64,000 nt of DNA from Streptomyces sp. NBC_00536 (GTDB lineage Bacteria; Actinomycetota; Actinomycetes; Streptomycetales; Streptomycetaceae), in the NCBI RefSeq assembly GCF_036346295.1, contig NZ_CP107819.1, positions 4,278,001 to 4,342,000 on the forward strand, given 5' to 3'. A program made the translations under genes and the position numbers. Positions 41,478 to 49,642 of the stretch are shown piece after piece. Each line of letters opens with the position of its first letter. The stretch's first letter is position 1. The notes beneath the pieces were generated by a model. It was given only the letters and a program-made list of their open reading frames with translations. It did not search any database and was not told the DNA's origin.

Positions 41478-42298
41478 CGGGGTACCTCCGGGGAGAGTTC
41501 GCGGCGGACTTCCTCGGCCAGGCGCAGACCCATGTGCCGGCGCCAGGCGGGCAGGCCGTGGATGTCGTCGAACCAGTCCTCCTCGCGGACCGCGCCCTCG
41601 ATCGCGGCGCGCAGTTCGGCGGCGGTGGGCGGCAGCGCGAACCAGAAGCGGAAGGGGCGCACGGTCGCGGCGGTGATCGTGACGGTGAGGGAGCCGTCCT
41701 GGGGGTCGCGGACGCCGATGACGAGGGCGCCGGAGCGCCCGAGCCCGTAGAGCGAGGCCTGCCGGAAGGCCGTACGCCCGTCCAGCGCGCGGGCGGGCAG
41801 GCTGATCGAACGCAGCATCTCGCCCTCGCGCAGGTCCTTCTTCCCGGCGCCGGTGATGAAGTCGGCGACCGGGATCCGGCGCACCACCCCGTCCTGGCCC
41901 TGGAGCCGGCACACGCCGTCCAGCGCGGCCGTCAGGGAGATCATCGGGCCCGCGGGCAGGCCGTTGCAGAGGTTGCCGCCGACCGTCGCCATGTTCCAGA
42001 TCTTGAAGGAGGCGAGGAAGGCGCGGCAGCACTGCTCGATGAGCGGGGCGGCGGTGGCGGGCAGCGACCGGCCGAAGCGGGACAGCTCGGTGATCGTGCA
42101 GGTCGCGGCGATGTCGAGGGAGCCGTCGGGCTGCCAGGACAGCGGCGGCCAGCCCATCCGCGAGAGGTCGATCAGCCGGCGGATGTGGGGCTGCGGCTCG
42201 GAGAAGAGGTACGTGCCGCCGCCGAGGAAGGCGTCGCCCGGCCGCCAGGGCTCGCGGCGTCGCGGGTCACGTACGTCGATCACCGTGTTGAGATCCAA
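41474..42298 (-). CDS. FAD-binding subunit of xanthine-dehydrogenase-type enzyme
   Basis: A 274-residue flavoprotein subunit. The first FAD loop is DAFLGGGTYLF, the second ATVGGNLCNGLPAGPM, and a CO-dehydrogenase-flavoprotein C-terminal domain follows (about 170-265). It passes electrons from the iron-sulfur clusters of the partner fusion to the acceptor. It is first in the operon, divergent from the PucR gene across 284 bases, and overlaps the large subunit by ATGA. Confidence 0.88.
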   Translation of the reverse strand: MDLNTVIDVRDPRRREPWRPGDAFLGGGTYLFSEPQPHIRRLIDLSRMGWPPLSWQPDGSLDIAATCTITELSRFGRSLPATAAPLIEQCCRAFLASFKIWNMATVGGNLCNGLPAGPMISLTAALDGVCRLQGQDGVVRRIPVADFITGAGKKDLREGEMLRSISLPARALDGRTAFRQASLYGLGRSGALVIGVRDPQDGSLTVTITAATVRPFRFWFALPPTAAELRAAIEGAVREEDWFDDIHGLPAWRRHMGLRLAEEVRRELSPEVPR

Positions 42299-42515
42299 TG
42301 CCGGCCACCAGCCCCTCTGTTCCCGCTGTGTTCCCGCTGTACCGCGGCTGTTCCCCGGGGTTTCCGCAGGTTTCCAGCCAGTGAAGCAACGGCGCGGGGG
42401 GCGGGACGACTGGTCACGGGCACGGAAACGGACGAGTCCGGCAGGGTCGGCCCTGGAGGATCAACCAGGAGGCCTATGACCCTCTTGCCCTGGCATTTAC
42501 TATGGGTCTCCATGT

Positions 42516-42530
42516 ATTCGCCTGGCGAAT
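42516..42530. promoter_or_regulatory. inverted repeat in the xdh-pucR divergent region
   Basis: ATTCGCC-T-GGCGAAT, a perfect seven-base inverted repeat 52 bases before the pucR start, in the only shared control region of pucR and the xanthine-dehydrogenase operon. It is a candidate PucR operator. Confidence 0.45.
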
Positions 42531-42539
42531 GTGGGATGC

Positions 42540-42577
42540 CACCCGCCGCAAGGAGTCCCACCCGCCGCAAGGAGCCC
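42540..42577 (+). repeat. tandem 19-base repeat duplicating the pucR ribosome-binding site
   Basis: CACCCGCCGCAAGGAGTCC (42540-42558) is followed directly by a copy differing in one base (42559-42577). Each copy carries AAGGAG; only the second is correctly spaced from the ATG at 42583. Confidence 0.72.
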
Positions 42578-42582
42578 CTGCC

Positions 42583-44064
42583 ATGCACGTCCTCGACCTG
42601 CTCCAGTCCGACAACCTCGGCCTCACCCTGCTCTGGGGCGAGGACGCCCTTCTCGGCCAAGAGGTCAGCGGGGTCACCGCCACCGACCTGGAGGACCCGG
42701 GCCGTTTCCTGGGCCCCGGCGAACTGGTGCTCAGCGGGCTGGTCTGGTGGGCGGAGGGCGACCTCGGCAAGGCCGACCGGTTCGTCGCCGCGCTCGCGGA
42801 CGCCGGGGCCACCGCCCTGCTCGCCGGTGAGGAGACCCACGGCCGGGTCCCGGACGAACTGGTCGCCGCCTGCCGGGCCCGCAGGGTGCCGATCGTCGCC
42901 GTGCCCGCGCGCACCAGCTTCCGGGCCGTGACGGAGGCGGTGTACCTGCGCCAGTGGGGCGACCTGAGCCGCCGCCCGACCCGGCTCTTCGCGCTGCCGG
43001 AGAACGTCCGCAGCGAGCTGAGCGGACTGCTGGAGCGCGGCGCGGGACCGGCCGAACTCCTCGACCGGGCCTGCGCGCACCTGGGGCGCGTGCCCTGCTA
43101 CCTGCTGACCGCGAGCGGGCGCACGATCGCCCGTACGCCCTCCGCGCCCGCCATCCCGGCGCAGCGCGGGGCGGACGCCGCGGCCGGCGCCCTGGGCGGG
43201 GTCTCGCTGAACATCGAGGCCGCCGGCACGCCGTACGACGCCTGGCGCCTCCACCTGCCCGACGCGGACGCGGCCCCGCCGCGGGTGCTGCACGAGATCG
43301 CCGAGGTGCTCGCCCAGTACCGGGACGGGCAGGCGCGGCGGACGGCGGCCGAGCGGGCCGCCGCCGCGGAACTGGTCGCGCTGATGGAGGGCGCGGCGAC
43401 GGCCGACCCCGGGGCGCTGGAGGACGCGCTGGCCGCGGCCGGGCTGCCCGCGCGCGGACCGTACCGGGTGCTCGCCGCCACCTCCGGCGACGCGCTGGCC
43501 GAGGCGCTCGCGCACCTCGGGGTGACGGCCGTGGTCGGCGAGGGCGTCGCCGTGCTCCACGAGGACGCCCCCGGCGGCCCGGACGCGGGGGCGGATGCGG
43601 GCGCGGATGCGGGCGCGGAGCTGCGCGGACTGTGGCCGCTGCTCCAGGCCTGCCGCCCGGAAGCGGAACTGCGCGTCGGCGTGGGCGCGGTGGCACCGGG
43701 CACGGAGGACCTGCGGGCCTCGCTGAACCAGGCCCGGTTCGCGCTGACCGCGGCGGGGGACGGGACCCCGGTCCGGGTGATCGACCAGCTGGACACCCTG
43801 GCGGCGCTGCTGGCGGGCGTACCGGCCGAGGTCAGGGCGGTGTTCGGGGCGCGGACGCTGGGGGCGCTCGGGGACGGGATGCTGCGGGAGACCCTGGAGG
43901 TGTTCCTCGCGAACAACTGCTCCTGGACGCGCACGGCCGAGGCGCTGCACCTGCACGTCAACACCGTGCACTACCGCATCGAACGGGTGGAGACGCTGAC
44001 CGGCCGGGACCTGTCCCGGCTGGATCACAAGCTCGACCTGTACGCGGCGCTGCGCTGCGGGTAG
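42583..44064 (+). CDS. PucR-family transcriptional regulator
   Basis: A 493-residue regulator. The N-terminal PucR domain (about 1-120; VLDLLQSDNLGLTLLWGED) is followed by a GGDEF-like central part (about 260-410) and a C-terminal HTH (about 435-490; TRTAEALHLHVNTVHYRIER). It contains DAGADAGADAGAE repeats near 339-351. The family controls purine catabolism in Bacillus. Here it diverges from a xanthine-dehydrogenase-type operon, which is its likely target. The ATG at 42583 has AAGGAG nine bases upstream. Confidence 0.9.
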   Translation: MHVLDLLQSDNLGLTLLWGEDALLGQEVSGVTATDLEDPGRFLGPGELVLSGLVWWAEGDLGKADRFVAALADAGATALLAGEETHGRVPDELVAACRARRVPIVAVPARTSFRAVTEAVYLRQWGDLSRRPTRLFALPENVRSELSGLLERGAGPAELLDRACAHLGRVPCYLLTASGRTIARTPSAPAIPAQRGADAAAGALGGVSLNIEAAGTPYDAWRLHLPDADAAPPRVLHEIAEVLAQYRDGQARRTAAERAAAAELVALMEGAATADPGALEDALAAAGLPARGPYRVLAATSGDALAEALAHLGVTAVVGEGVAVLHEDAPGGPDAGADAGADAGAELRGLWPLLQACRPEAELRVGVGAVAPGTEDLRASLNQARFALTAAGDGTPVRVIDQLDTLAALLAGVPAEVRAVFGARTLGALGDGMLRETLEVFLANNCSWTRTAEALHLHVNTVHYRIERVETLTGRDLSRLDHKLDLYAALRCG

Positions 44065-44082
44065 CGGCCGCGGGCCACGGCC

Positions 44083-44505
44083 CTAGGGAACGGTGAGGTC
44101 GATGTGGACGTTCGTCGACTTCACCCGGGCCGTGACGGTGACCCCGACCTCGATGCCGAGTTCCTCGACCGACTCCCGGGTGACCACGGACACCACGCGG
44201 TGCGGGCCGGACTGGATCTCCACCTGGGCCGCCACGTCGTCCACGCGCAGACCGGTGACGATCCCGGCGAAGGAGTTGCGTACCGAGGTGGCCACCCCGC
44301 TGTCGGGCACCGGGTGCAGTCCTTCCGCCCGTTCCTTGGCGAAGGCGGCGAGCGCCACCCCGTCGATGACGCGGGAGCCGCCGGCGGCCCCCGGGGCGTC
44401 GTGCGGCCGGGAAGCGGGCAGGCGGCCGCCGTCCGTCCAGCGGCGGACGGTTTCCGGGCTGACGCCCAGCAGGTTGGCGGCCTGCCCGATCGAGTACGAC
44501 GGCAC
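44083..44505 (-). CDS. HTH-TOBE (molybdate-binding type) regulator or storage protein
   Basis: A 140-residue protein. A MerR/excisionase-like helix-turn-helix (about 1-50; SIGQAANLLGVSPETVRRWT) is joined to one TOBE/Mop domain (about 72-138; NSFAGIVTGLRVDDVAAQVE, then ELGIEVGVTVTARVKSTNV). The Mop fold binds molybdate or tungstate as oligomers. This short HTH-TOBE form is common in actinobacteria and may be a molybdate-responsive regulator. The GTG at 44505 begins the HTH; the longer open frame upstream is unlikely to be coding. It converges on pucR and lies within a molybdoenzyme neighbourhood. Confidence 0.82.
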   Translation of the reverse strand: MPSYSIGQAANLLGVSPETVRRWTDGGRLPASRPHDAPGAAGGSRVIDGVALAAFAKERAEGLHPVPDSGVATSVRNSFAGIVTGLRVDDVAAQVEIQSGPHRVVSVVTRESVEELGIEVGVTVTARVKSTNVHIDLTVP

Positions 44506-44875
44506 GCCCGCACTGTAGCGGGCGGCCCGGGAGCCGCCGTGAGTGCGCTGGGCCAGGCGTACCGAGGCGTACCGAGGCGAAATGAGGCGGACTGGCGAAA
44601 TATCTGCTATCGCGGATACAGAAACTATGTTCAAGGGGCCGACCACCCGGGCGAATTCGAATAACTGACGCACAGCGCTGCCGCTCAAGGCCGTGGTACT
44701 GTCGAATCAGTTGCAGTTGTGGTTCCCAAAAAACGACAAGCGCTTCCGACCTGGTGTTCTACCGGCGGATGCGCTTTTTGTTTCCGGTGCTTTCCGGGTA
44801 CGGGGCAATCATCGCGGCGACGCGGGGCTCGCACACTGCGGCCCCCGGAACTGCCCCGTTTGAAGGAGATTTGAC
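44506..44875. other. regulatory gap: HTH-TOBE promoter side and cold-shock leader
   Basis: 370 bases between divergent genes. On the left is a cluster of TATC/GATA motifs (TATC-N3-TATC-N3-GATA, about 44601-44618) that could bind a regulator of the HTH-TOBE gene. On the right, at least 150 bases precede the cold-shock ATG, as expected for the long structured leaders of csp mRNAs. I see no gene and no clear promoter boxes. Confidence 0.5.
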
Positions 44876-45079
44876 ATGGCTACTGGCACCGTGAAGTGGT
44901 TCAACGCTGAAAAGGGCTTCGGCTTCATCGCCCAGGACGGCGGCGGCGCCGACGTCTTCGCCCACTACTCGAACATCGCTTCCCAGGGCTTCCGTGAGCT
45001 CCAGGAGGGCCAGAAGGTCTCGTTCGACGTGACGCAGGGCCCGAAGGGCCCGCAGGCGGAGAACATCGTCACCGCCTGA
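44876..45079 (+). CDS. cold-shock protein (CspA family)
   Basis: A 67-residue OB-fold RNA/DNA chaperone with both nucleic-acid motifs: RNP1 in KGFGFIAQ and RNP2 in DVFAHYSNI. It begins [16 protein letters not shown] and is full length. GAAGGAG lies eight bases before the ATG. It is followed by a strong terminator, so it is monocistronic. Expression is likely governed through the long leader. Confidence 0.96.
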   Translation: MATGTVKWFNAEKGFGFIAQDGGGADVFAHYSNIASQGFRELQEGQKVSFDVTQGPKGPQAENIVTA

Positions 45080-45096
45080 TCGCCGAGGCGACTTCG

Positions 45097-45127
45097 CCGG
45101 GGCCCGCACCTTGGGTGCGGGCCCCGG
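45097..45127 (+). terminator. terminator of the cold-shock gene
   Basis: A perfect 14-base stem with a three-base loop, followed by TTCGTTTC. Confidence 0.82.
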
Positions 45128-45166
45128 TTCGTTTCTCCGCAACGTGTCGCACCAGGAGGGTTCTCC

Positions 45167-45451
45167 ATGGACCGCCGCACCACGGACACGAACACCACAG
45201 ACAACAAGAGCAACAAGAGCAATACGAGCAACTCGCATCCGGTCGGGGCGCGGCGGCTGTCGGCAGCCGAACCGGCCCCCTGCGCACGGTCGCTGGAGCC
45301 ACGGCTCGCGACCGCCCTCGGCGGTGTCCCCTCCCGCCACCAGGCCGGCCCACACACCACCCGCGTCACCCGCGTCACCCGCAGGACCCCTGACCGGAAC
45401 GCCGGACAGGGACGCTTCCGCCCCGAGGAGGTACCACCATGCGCCTTGTGA
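45167..45451 (+). CDS. small Thr/Asn-rich protein, unknown
   Basis: A 94-residue frame with a well-placed AGGAGG six bases before the ATG. The N-terminus is hydrophilic and repetitive (TTDTNTTDNKSNKSNTSNS), the rest is basic and Pro/Arg-rich, and the whole looks disordered. It overlaps the next gene's start by 13 bases. The start signal supports it; the composition and lack of a family argue for caution. It could be a leader peptide affecting the downstream gene. Confidence 0.5.
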   Translation: MDRRTTDTNTTDNKSNKSNTSNSHPVGARRLSAAEPAPCARSLEPRLATALGGVPSRHQAGPHTTRVTRVTRRTPDRNAGQGRFRPEEVPPCAL

Positions 45452-45732
45452 TCGCCCGCTTCCCCTTCGACCTGAGCAAGAGCGAAGTGGAGGCATCCAT
45501 GAAGGGCGTCGCCCCCCAGCCGATCACCGTCGCCTCCGTCGCGTCGGTGACCATCGGCCGCCGTGTGTACCCGGTCAAGCAGGTCGGCCAGGTCATCACC
45601 CGCCAGGACCCGCGTGACTTCACCGCCAACGAGGTCGTCCGGGCGCTGACCCGCCTCGGCTTCACGTGTCAGCCCGCCCTCGCCCCGGAAGAGACCTCGC
45701 CCCCGGCCGGCGACGGCGTCAACCTCTGGTAG
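45439..45732 (+). CDS. conserved small protein downstream of cold-shock gene
   Basis: A 97-residue protein, IARFPFDLSKSEVEASMKGV at the start, then TIGRRVYPVKQVGQVITRQD and VVRALTRLGFTC. Proteins of this kind occur directly after cold-shock genes in streptomycetes, as I recall; function unknown, size and context suggest an RNA-related partner. GAGGAGG lies six to seven bases before the ATG. Its last 14 bases overlap the convergent cydB gene. Confidence 0.72.
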   Translation: MRLVIARFPFDLSKSEVEASMKGVAPQPITVASVASVTIGRRVYPVKQVGQVITRQDPRDFTANEVVRALTRLGFTCQPALAPEETSPPAGDGVNLW

Positions 45733-46810
45733 CCACGTCCCTCTCCGGCCGGGGCCCTCGCCGCCCCGGCCGGTGGACCGGCGCCCCGCCCCCGATCGCC
45801 CCGCCCTCAATCGGCCCGCCCCCGATCGGCCCGCCCCCGATCCGCTTCCTGAAGACCCAGTACGTCCACGCCTGGTAGGCCATGACCACCGGAGCGGTGA
45901 AGGCCGCCACCCAGGTCAGGATCCCGAGCGTGTAGGGGCCCGCGGCGGCGGAGGACACGGTCAGGCTCCACGCCGGGTCGGTGGCCGAGGGCATGAGCGC
46001 CGGGTACAGGGAACCGAACAGGGTGCCCGTGACGAGCACCACGATCAGACCCGACAGGGCGAACGCCCACCCCTCGCGCCGCTGTTCGGCCAGCTCGCGC
46101 ACCACCAGCAGCGCGCACACGACCACCGATACAAGGGCGAGGACGACGACGTCCCCGGTGCGGACCATCAGCCAGAACGCGGCCCACAGGGCCAGTACGG
46201 CGCACCCGCCGCCCACCCGACGGGCGGTGCGCAGGGCCCGTACACGCAGCGCGCCCCGGCAGCGCAGTGCGGCGAAGAGCGCACCGTGGAGGGTGAACAG
46301 GGTCAGCGAGACCAGGCCGCCGAAGGCCGCGTCGGGGTTGACGATGAGGCCGGCGCCGCCCGTGACGTTCCCGTCGGCGCCGATGGGCACCCCGCGCGCC
46401 ATGGTCGCGAACAGGGCGCCCCACAGGAACGCGCAGACCAGCGAGGACCAGAAGACCGCCCGGTCGCAGGTGCGGCGCCAGCGCGCGTCCGCCCGCTTGG
46501 CCCGGTATTCGAGGGCCACGCCGCGCACGATCAGGCACACCACGACGGCCAGGACCGGCAGGTAGAAGCCGCTGCACAGCGCGGCGTACCAGTCGGGGAA
46601 GGCGGCGAAGGTCGCGCCCACGGCGGTCAGCATCCAGACCTCGTTGCCGTCCCACACCGGGCCGATCGTGGCCAGCAGGGTCCCGCGTTCCTCGGCGTCG
46701 CGCGCGAGCAGTCCGGTGAGGACGCCGATGCCGAAGTCGAAGCCTTCGAGGAAGAAGTAGCCGGTCCACAGGAAGGCGATCAGGGCGAACCAGAAGTCGT
46801 TGAGGTGCAC
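45719..46810 (-). CDS. cydB: cytochrome bd quinol oxidase subunit II
   Basis: A 363-residue polytopic membrane protein, subunit II of the cytochrome bd oxidase. It starts LNDFWFALIAFLWTGYFFLEGFDFG and has the signature GPVWDGNEVWMLTAVGATFAAFP; about nine hydrophobic helices follow. The C-terminus beyond about 325 has a repeat IGGGPIGGGPIEGG built from a 15-base DNA repeat, which other CydB proteins lack. It follows cydA by 67 bases and overlaps a convergent small gene by 14 bases. No cydCD assembly transporter follows. Confidence 0.93.
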   Translation of the reverse strand: MHLNDFWFALIAFLWTGYFFLEGFDFGIGVLTGLLARDAEERGTLLATIGPVWDGNEVWMLTAVGATFAAFPDWYAALCSGFYLPVLAVVVCLIVRGVALEYRAKRADARWRRTCDRAVFWSSLVCAFLWGALFATMARGVPIGADGNVTGGAGLIVNPDAAFGGLVSLTLFTLHGALFAALRCRGALRVRALRTARRVGGGCAVLALWAAFWLMVRTGDVVVLALVSVVVCALLVVRELAEQRREGWAFALSGLIVVLVTGTLFGSLYPALMPSATDPAWSLTVSSAAAGPYTLGILTWVAAFTAPVVMAYQAWTYWVFRKRIGGGPIGGGPIEGGAIGGGAPVHRPGRRGPRPERDVATRG

Positions 46811-46877
46811 GGGGCTCAGGGGGTCCTTGTCCGGGTCCGGGTATCGCGTCAGTGGTCGCGTCAGCAGGCGGATCGCG

Positions 46878-48380
46878 TCAGTAGGTGAATACGGGGGTCG
46901 AGTCCTGGCCCGCGTCGGCCGGATCCGGCGGCAGTTCCCCGCCGCTCTGCGGCCCGGCCTTGGCGTACCTGGTCATGAGCCGGACCTCGACCACCGCGAG
47001 GACCCCGTAGAGCAGGGTGAAGACGGTGAGGGACGTGACGACCGAGGCGGTGGAGACGCCCGGCGAGACCGCGTCGGCGGTCTTCATCAGCCCGGTGACG
47101 GCCCACGGCTGGCGCCCGTTCTCGGTGAAGATCCAGCCGAAGGAATTGGCGATCAGGGGGAAGCCCATGGTCATGACGCCGGTCCGCCAGGTCCACCGGG
47201 TGAGGAACGGGCCGAGTTCGCGCCGCCGGGTGAGCATCAGCCGGGGCGTCTCGTCCTCGCCGGTGCGGTACGGGGCATCGAGCCACCGTTTGCGGCGGGT
47301 CAGCCAGAGCCCGGCGACCCCGGCGCCGAAGGAGACCATGCCGAAGCCGATCATCAGGCGGAAGCCCCAGAAGGCCGTGAAGATCCCGGGGATGTAGTCC
47401 TCGGGCCTGCCGCCGAAGCGGGCGGCCTCCTGGCGGGCGATGTCGTTGATGCCGGGCACGGCGTCGGTGAGGTTGTGGTGGGCGAGGAAGGACAGGACAC
47501 CGGGGATCTCGACGGCGACGTCGTTGCGGCCCTCGCCGACATCGCCCACCGCGAAGACGGAGAACGGCGCGGGTGCCTGCGTGTCCCACAGGGCCTCGGC
47601 CGCCGCCATCTTCATCGGCTGCTGCTCGAACATGATCTGGCCCAGGCTGTCGCCGCTGAGGGCGGTGGCGAGGCCGGCGACCGCGGCGAGGGTGAGGCCG
47701 AGGCGCAGCGAAGTGCGCATCACGGCGGTGTGGTTCTTGCGCCACAGGTGGAAGGAGGCGATGCCCACGACGAAGGCGGCTCCGGTCAGGAAGGACGCGC
47801 TGAGCGTGTGCCAGGCCTGGACGAGGGTGGTCGGCTGGGTCAGGACCGCCCACACGTCGGTGAGCCGGGCCCGCCCCGTGGCCTTGTCGAGGGCGTACCC
47901 GACGGGGTGCTGCATCCAGGAGTTGGCCGCGAGGATGAAGTACGAGGACAGCACCGTGCCGAGGGAGACCAGCCAGATGCAGGCGCAGTGGACCTTCTTC
48001 GGCAGCTTGTCCCAGCCGAAGATCCACAGCCCGATGAAGGTGGACTCCAGGAAGAACGCGACGAGCGCCTCGAAGGCCAGGGGCGCGCCGAAGACGTCGC
48101 CGACGAAGCGCGAGTAGTCGGACCAGTTCATGCCGAACTGGAACTCCTGGACGATGCCGGTCACGACCCCGATCGCGATGTTGATCAGGAAGAGCTTTCC
48201 CCAGAACTTGGTGGCCTGGAGGTACTTGTCCTTGCCCGTGCGGACCCAGGCCGTCTCCAGGCCCGCCGTGACGGCCGCGAGGCTGATCGTGAGCGGGACG
48301 AAGAGGAAGTGGTAGACGGTCGTGATGCCGAACTGCCAGCGGGCCAGCGTCTCGGGGGCGAGGGCGAGGGTGGTGCTCAT
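46878..48380 (-). CDS. cydA: cytochrome bd quinol oxidase subunit I
   Basis: A 500-residue heme-bearing subunit that oxidises quinol and reduces oxygen at low oxygen tension. The first heme ligand is the His in GITTVYHFLFVPLT; the second lies in AWHTLSASFLTG; the conserved GRQPW is in the C-terminal half. The quinol loop is of the short type. The ATG at 48380 has GGAGG nearby; longer frames extend into the LysR gene and are not coding. It is divergent from the LysR gene with only 70 bases between, containing an inverted repeat that overlaps the LysR start codon. Confidence 0.94.
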   Translation of the reverse strand: MSTTLALAPETLARWQFGITTVYHFLFVPLTISLAAVTAGLETAWVRTGKDKYLQATKFWGKLFLINIAIGVVTGIVQEFQFGMNWSDYSRFVGDVFGAPLAFEALVAFFLESTFIGLWIFGWDKLPKKVHCACIWLVSLGTVLSSYFILAANSWMQHPVGYALDKATGRARLTDVWAVLTQPTTLVQAWHTLSASFLTGAAFVVGIASFHLWRKNHTAVMRTSLRLGLTLAAVAGLATALSGDSLGQIMFEQQPMKMAAAEALWDTQAPAPFSVFAVGDVGEGRNDVAVEIPGVLSFLAHHNLTDAVPGINDIARQEAARFGGRPEDYIPGIFTAFWGFRLMIGFGMVSFGAGVAGLWLTRRKRWLDAPYRTGEDETPRLMLTRRRELGPFLTRWTWRTGVMTMGFPLIANSFGWIFTENGRQPWAVTGLMKTADAVSPGVSTASVVTSLTVFTLLYGVLAVVEVRLMTRYAKAGPQSGGELPPDPADAGQDSTPVFTY

Positions 48381-48436
48381 GCCTCCACGGTCGGGCGGGC
48401 GCGGCCGCGCCGGTAGCGGCAACGGGTCGATGCATC

Positions 48437-48453
48437 CATAGAATCGTTCTATG
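48437..48453. promoter_or_regulatory. LysR-type operator between cydA and the LysR gene
   Basis: CATAGAA-N3-TTCTATG, a perfect seven-base inverted repeat containing the T-N11-A pattern of LysR boxes. It covers the ATG of the LysR gene (48451-48453) and lies 57 bases upstream of the cydA start. An identical motif follows the LysR gene. Confidence 0.72.
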
Positions 48454-49359
48454 CGTCTCTCCTCGCGGGTCCCCGACCTCTCCGCCCTCGACCTGCTCCT
48501 CAGCGTCATCGAACTGGGCAGCATGGGCCGGGCCGCCGAGGCGCACGGCATCAGCCAGCCCTCGGCCAGCTCCCGGCTGCGCTACCTGGAGAAGCTGGTG
48601 GGGGTGCCCGTCCTGGAACGCACCACGCTCGGATCCCGGCCCACCGAGGCGGGAACCCTGATCGCCGAGTGGGCCCAGGTGGTACTGGCCGCCGCGCGGC
48701 AGCTCGACGCGGGCATCGACACCCTGCGCGAACAGCGCCGGTCCCACCTCCAGGTCGCGGCGAGCCAGACCGTCGCCGAGTACCTCTTCCCCGAGTGGCT
48801 GATGGCACTGCGCGTGCACGCCCCCTCGACCGTCATCGCCCTCCAGTCCGGGAACTCGGCGGACGTGGCGCGGGCCGTCCTGGAGGGCCGCGCCGAGATC
48901 GGCTTCATCGAGGGGCCGAGGGCGCCGAAGGGCCTGCAGAGCCGGCTGATCGCCCGGGACCGGCTCGTGGTCGTCGTGGCACCCGGACACCCCTGGGCCC
49001 GGCGCACCGCGATCACCCTCGACGAGATCGCCGGTACGCCCCTGATCCAGCGGGAGTCCGGCTCCGGCACCCGTACGGCCTTCGAGCAGGCCGTCACCGC
49101 GCGGCTGCCCGGCTGGGAACCGCGCGCCCTGCTGGAACTGTCCTCCACCACCGCCATCAAGAGGGCGGCCGCCTCGGGGGTGGGCCCGGCGGTGGTCAGC
49201 TCGCGGTCCGTGGAGGCGGAACTGGCCGCCGGAACCCTGAAGTCACCGCCCGTCGCGGACCTGGAACTGGGGCGCGCGCTGCGGGCGGTGTGGCCCGCCG
49301 GCCAGACCCTGACCGGCCCGGCCCGGGACCTGTACGCGATCGCGGCGCGGGGGAAGTAG
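48451..49359 (+). CDS. LysR-family transcriptional regulator
   Basis: A 302-residue LysR protein. The HTH is at about 8-65 (LLSVIELGSMGRAAEAHGIS then SSRLRYLEKLVGVPVLER), followed by a two-lobed effector domain (about 95-298). Its start codon lies inside an inverted repeat, so it probably represses itself. It is placed between cydAB (divergent) and the dsbB-like operon (downstream, same direction), each of which has the same inverted repeat at its border. Whether it senses a redox or metabolite signal cannot be read. Confidence 0.9.
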   Translation: MRLSSRVPDLSALDLLLSVIELGSMGRAAEAHGISQPSASSRLRYLEKLVGVPVLERTTLGSRPTEAGTLIAEWAQVVLAAARQLDAGIDTLREQRRSHLQVAASQTVAEYLFPEWLMALRVHAPSTVIALQSGNSADVARAVLEGRAEIGFIEGPRAPKGLQSRLIARDRLVVVVAPGHPWARRTAITLDEIAGTPLIQRESGSGTRTAFEQAVTARLPGWEPRALLELSSTTAIKRAAASGVGPAVVSSRSVEAELAAGTLKSPPVADLELGRALRAVWPAGQTLTGPARDLYAIAARGK

Positions 49360-49370
49360 ATAGTGATGGC

Positions 49371-49387
49371 CATAGAACGGTTCTATG
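49371..49387. promoter_or_regulatory. second copy of the LysR-type operator, upstream of the dsbB operon
   Basis: CATAGAA-N3-TTCTATG with flanking C/G extends to nine-base arms (49370-49388). It matches the site before the LysR gene in every arm position and lies 84 bases before the first gene of the small-protein/dsbB operon. Confidence 0.72.
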
Positions 49388-49471
49388 GATCCATCGATCC
49401 GATGGCGCTACCGGCGCCGGGTGCCCGGGATCAGAGTGGAGGCAAGAGCCTTCCGATGAAGCAGGGACACC

Positions 49472-49630
49472 ATGTACACCATCCTCTTCCTCTTGATCAC
49501 CGTCTGTGTGGTCGCGGTCCTGCGTGACGGGTCACGCAGGACACGGCTGCTGCTGTGGGCGGGGACCCTGGCCTTCACCACGCTGGCGTTCCTCCCCCAC
49601 CTCGACCGTGCCTTCCACCTGAGCTTCTGA
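49472..49630 (+). CDS. 52-residue two-helix membrane protein
   Basis: A short gene preceded by CAGGGA. The 52 residues form two hydrophobic helices (YTILFLLITVCVVAVL and LLLWAGTLAFTTLAFL) separated by a basic turn (RDGSRRTR), a hairpin with both ends on one side. It ends 12 bases before the dsbB-like gene and should be co-transcribed with it. No family is known to me; its position suggests a partner or regulator of that membrane protein. Confidence 0.72.
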   Translation: MYTILFLLITVCVVAVLRDGSRRTRLLLWAGTLAFTTLAFLPHLDRAFHLSF

Positions 49631-49642
49631 GGAGGAGCCGCT

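Noticed and set aside
38721..41750. A 1009-residue open frame on the plus strand across the xanthine-dehydrogenase genes
   Set aside because: It is antisense to two genes with clear domain motifs, and its product is Val/Gly/Arg/His-rich without any family feature. Long antisense frames are expected at this GC content.
45111..45617. A 168-residue plus-strand frame over the small genes after the cold-shock gene
   Set aside because: It starts inside the terminator and conflicts with two frames that have proper AGGAGG sites.
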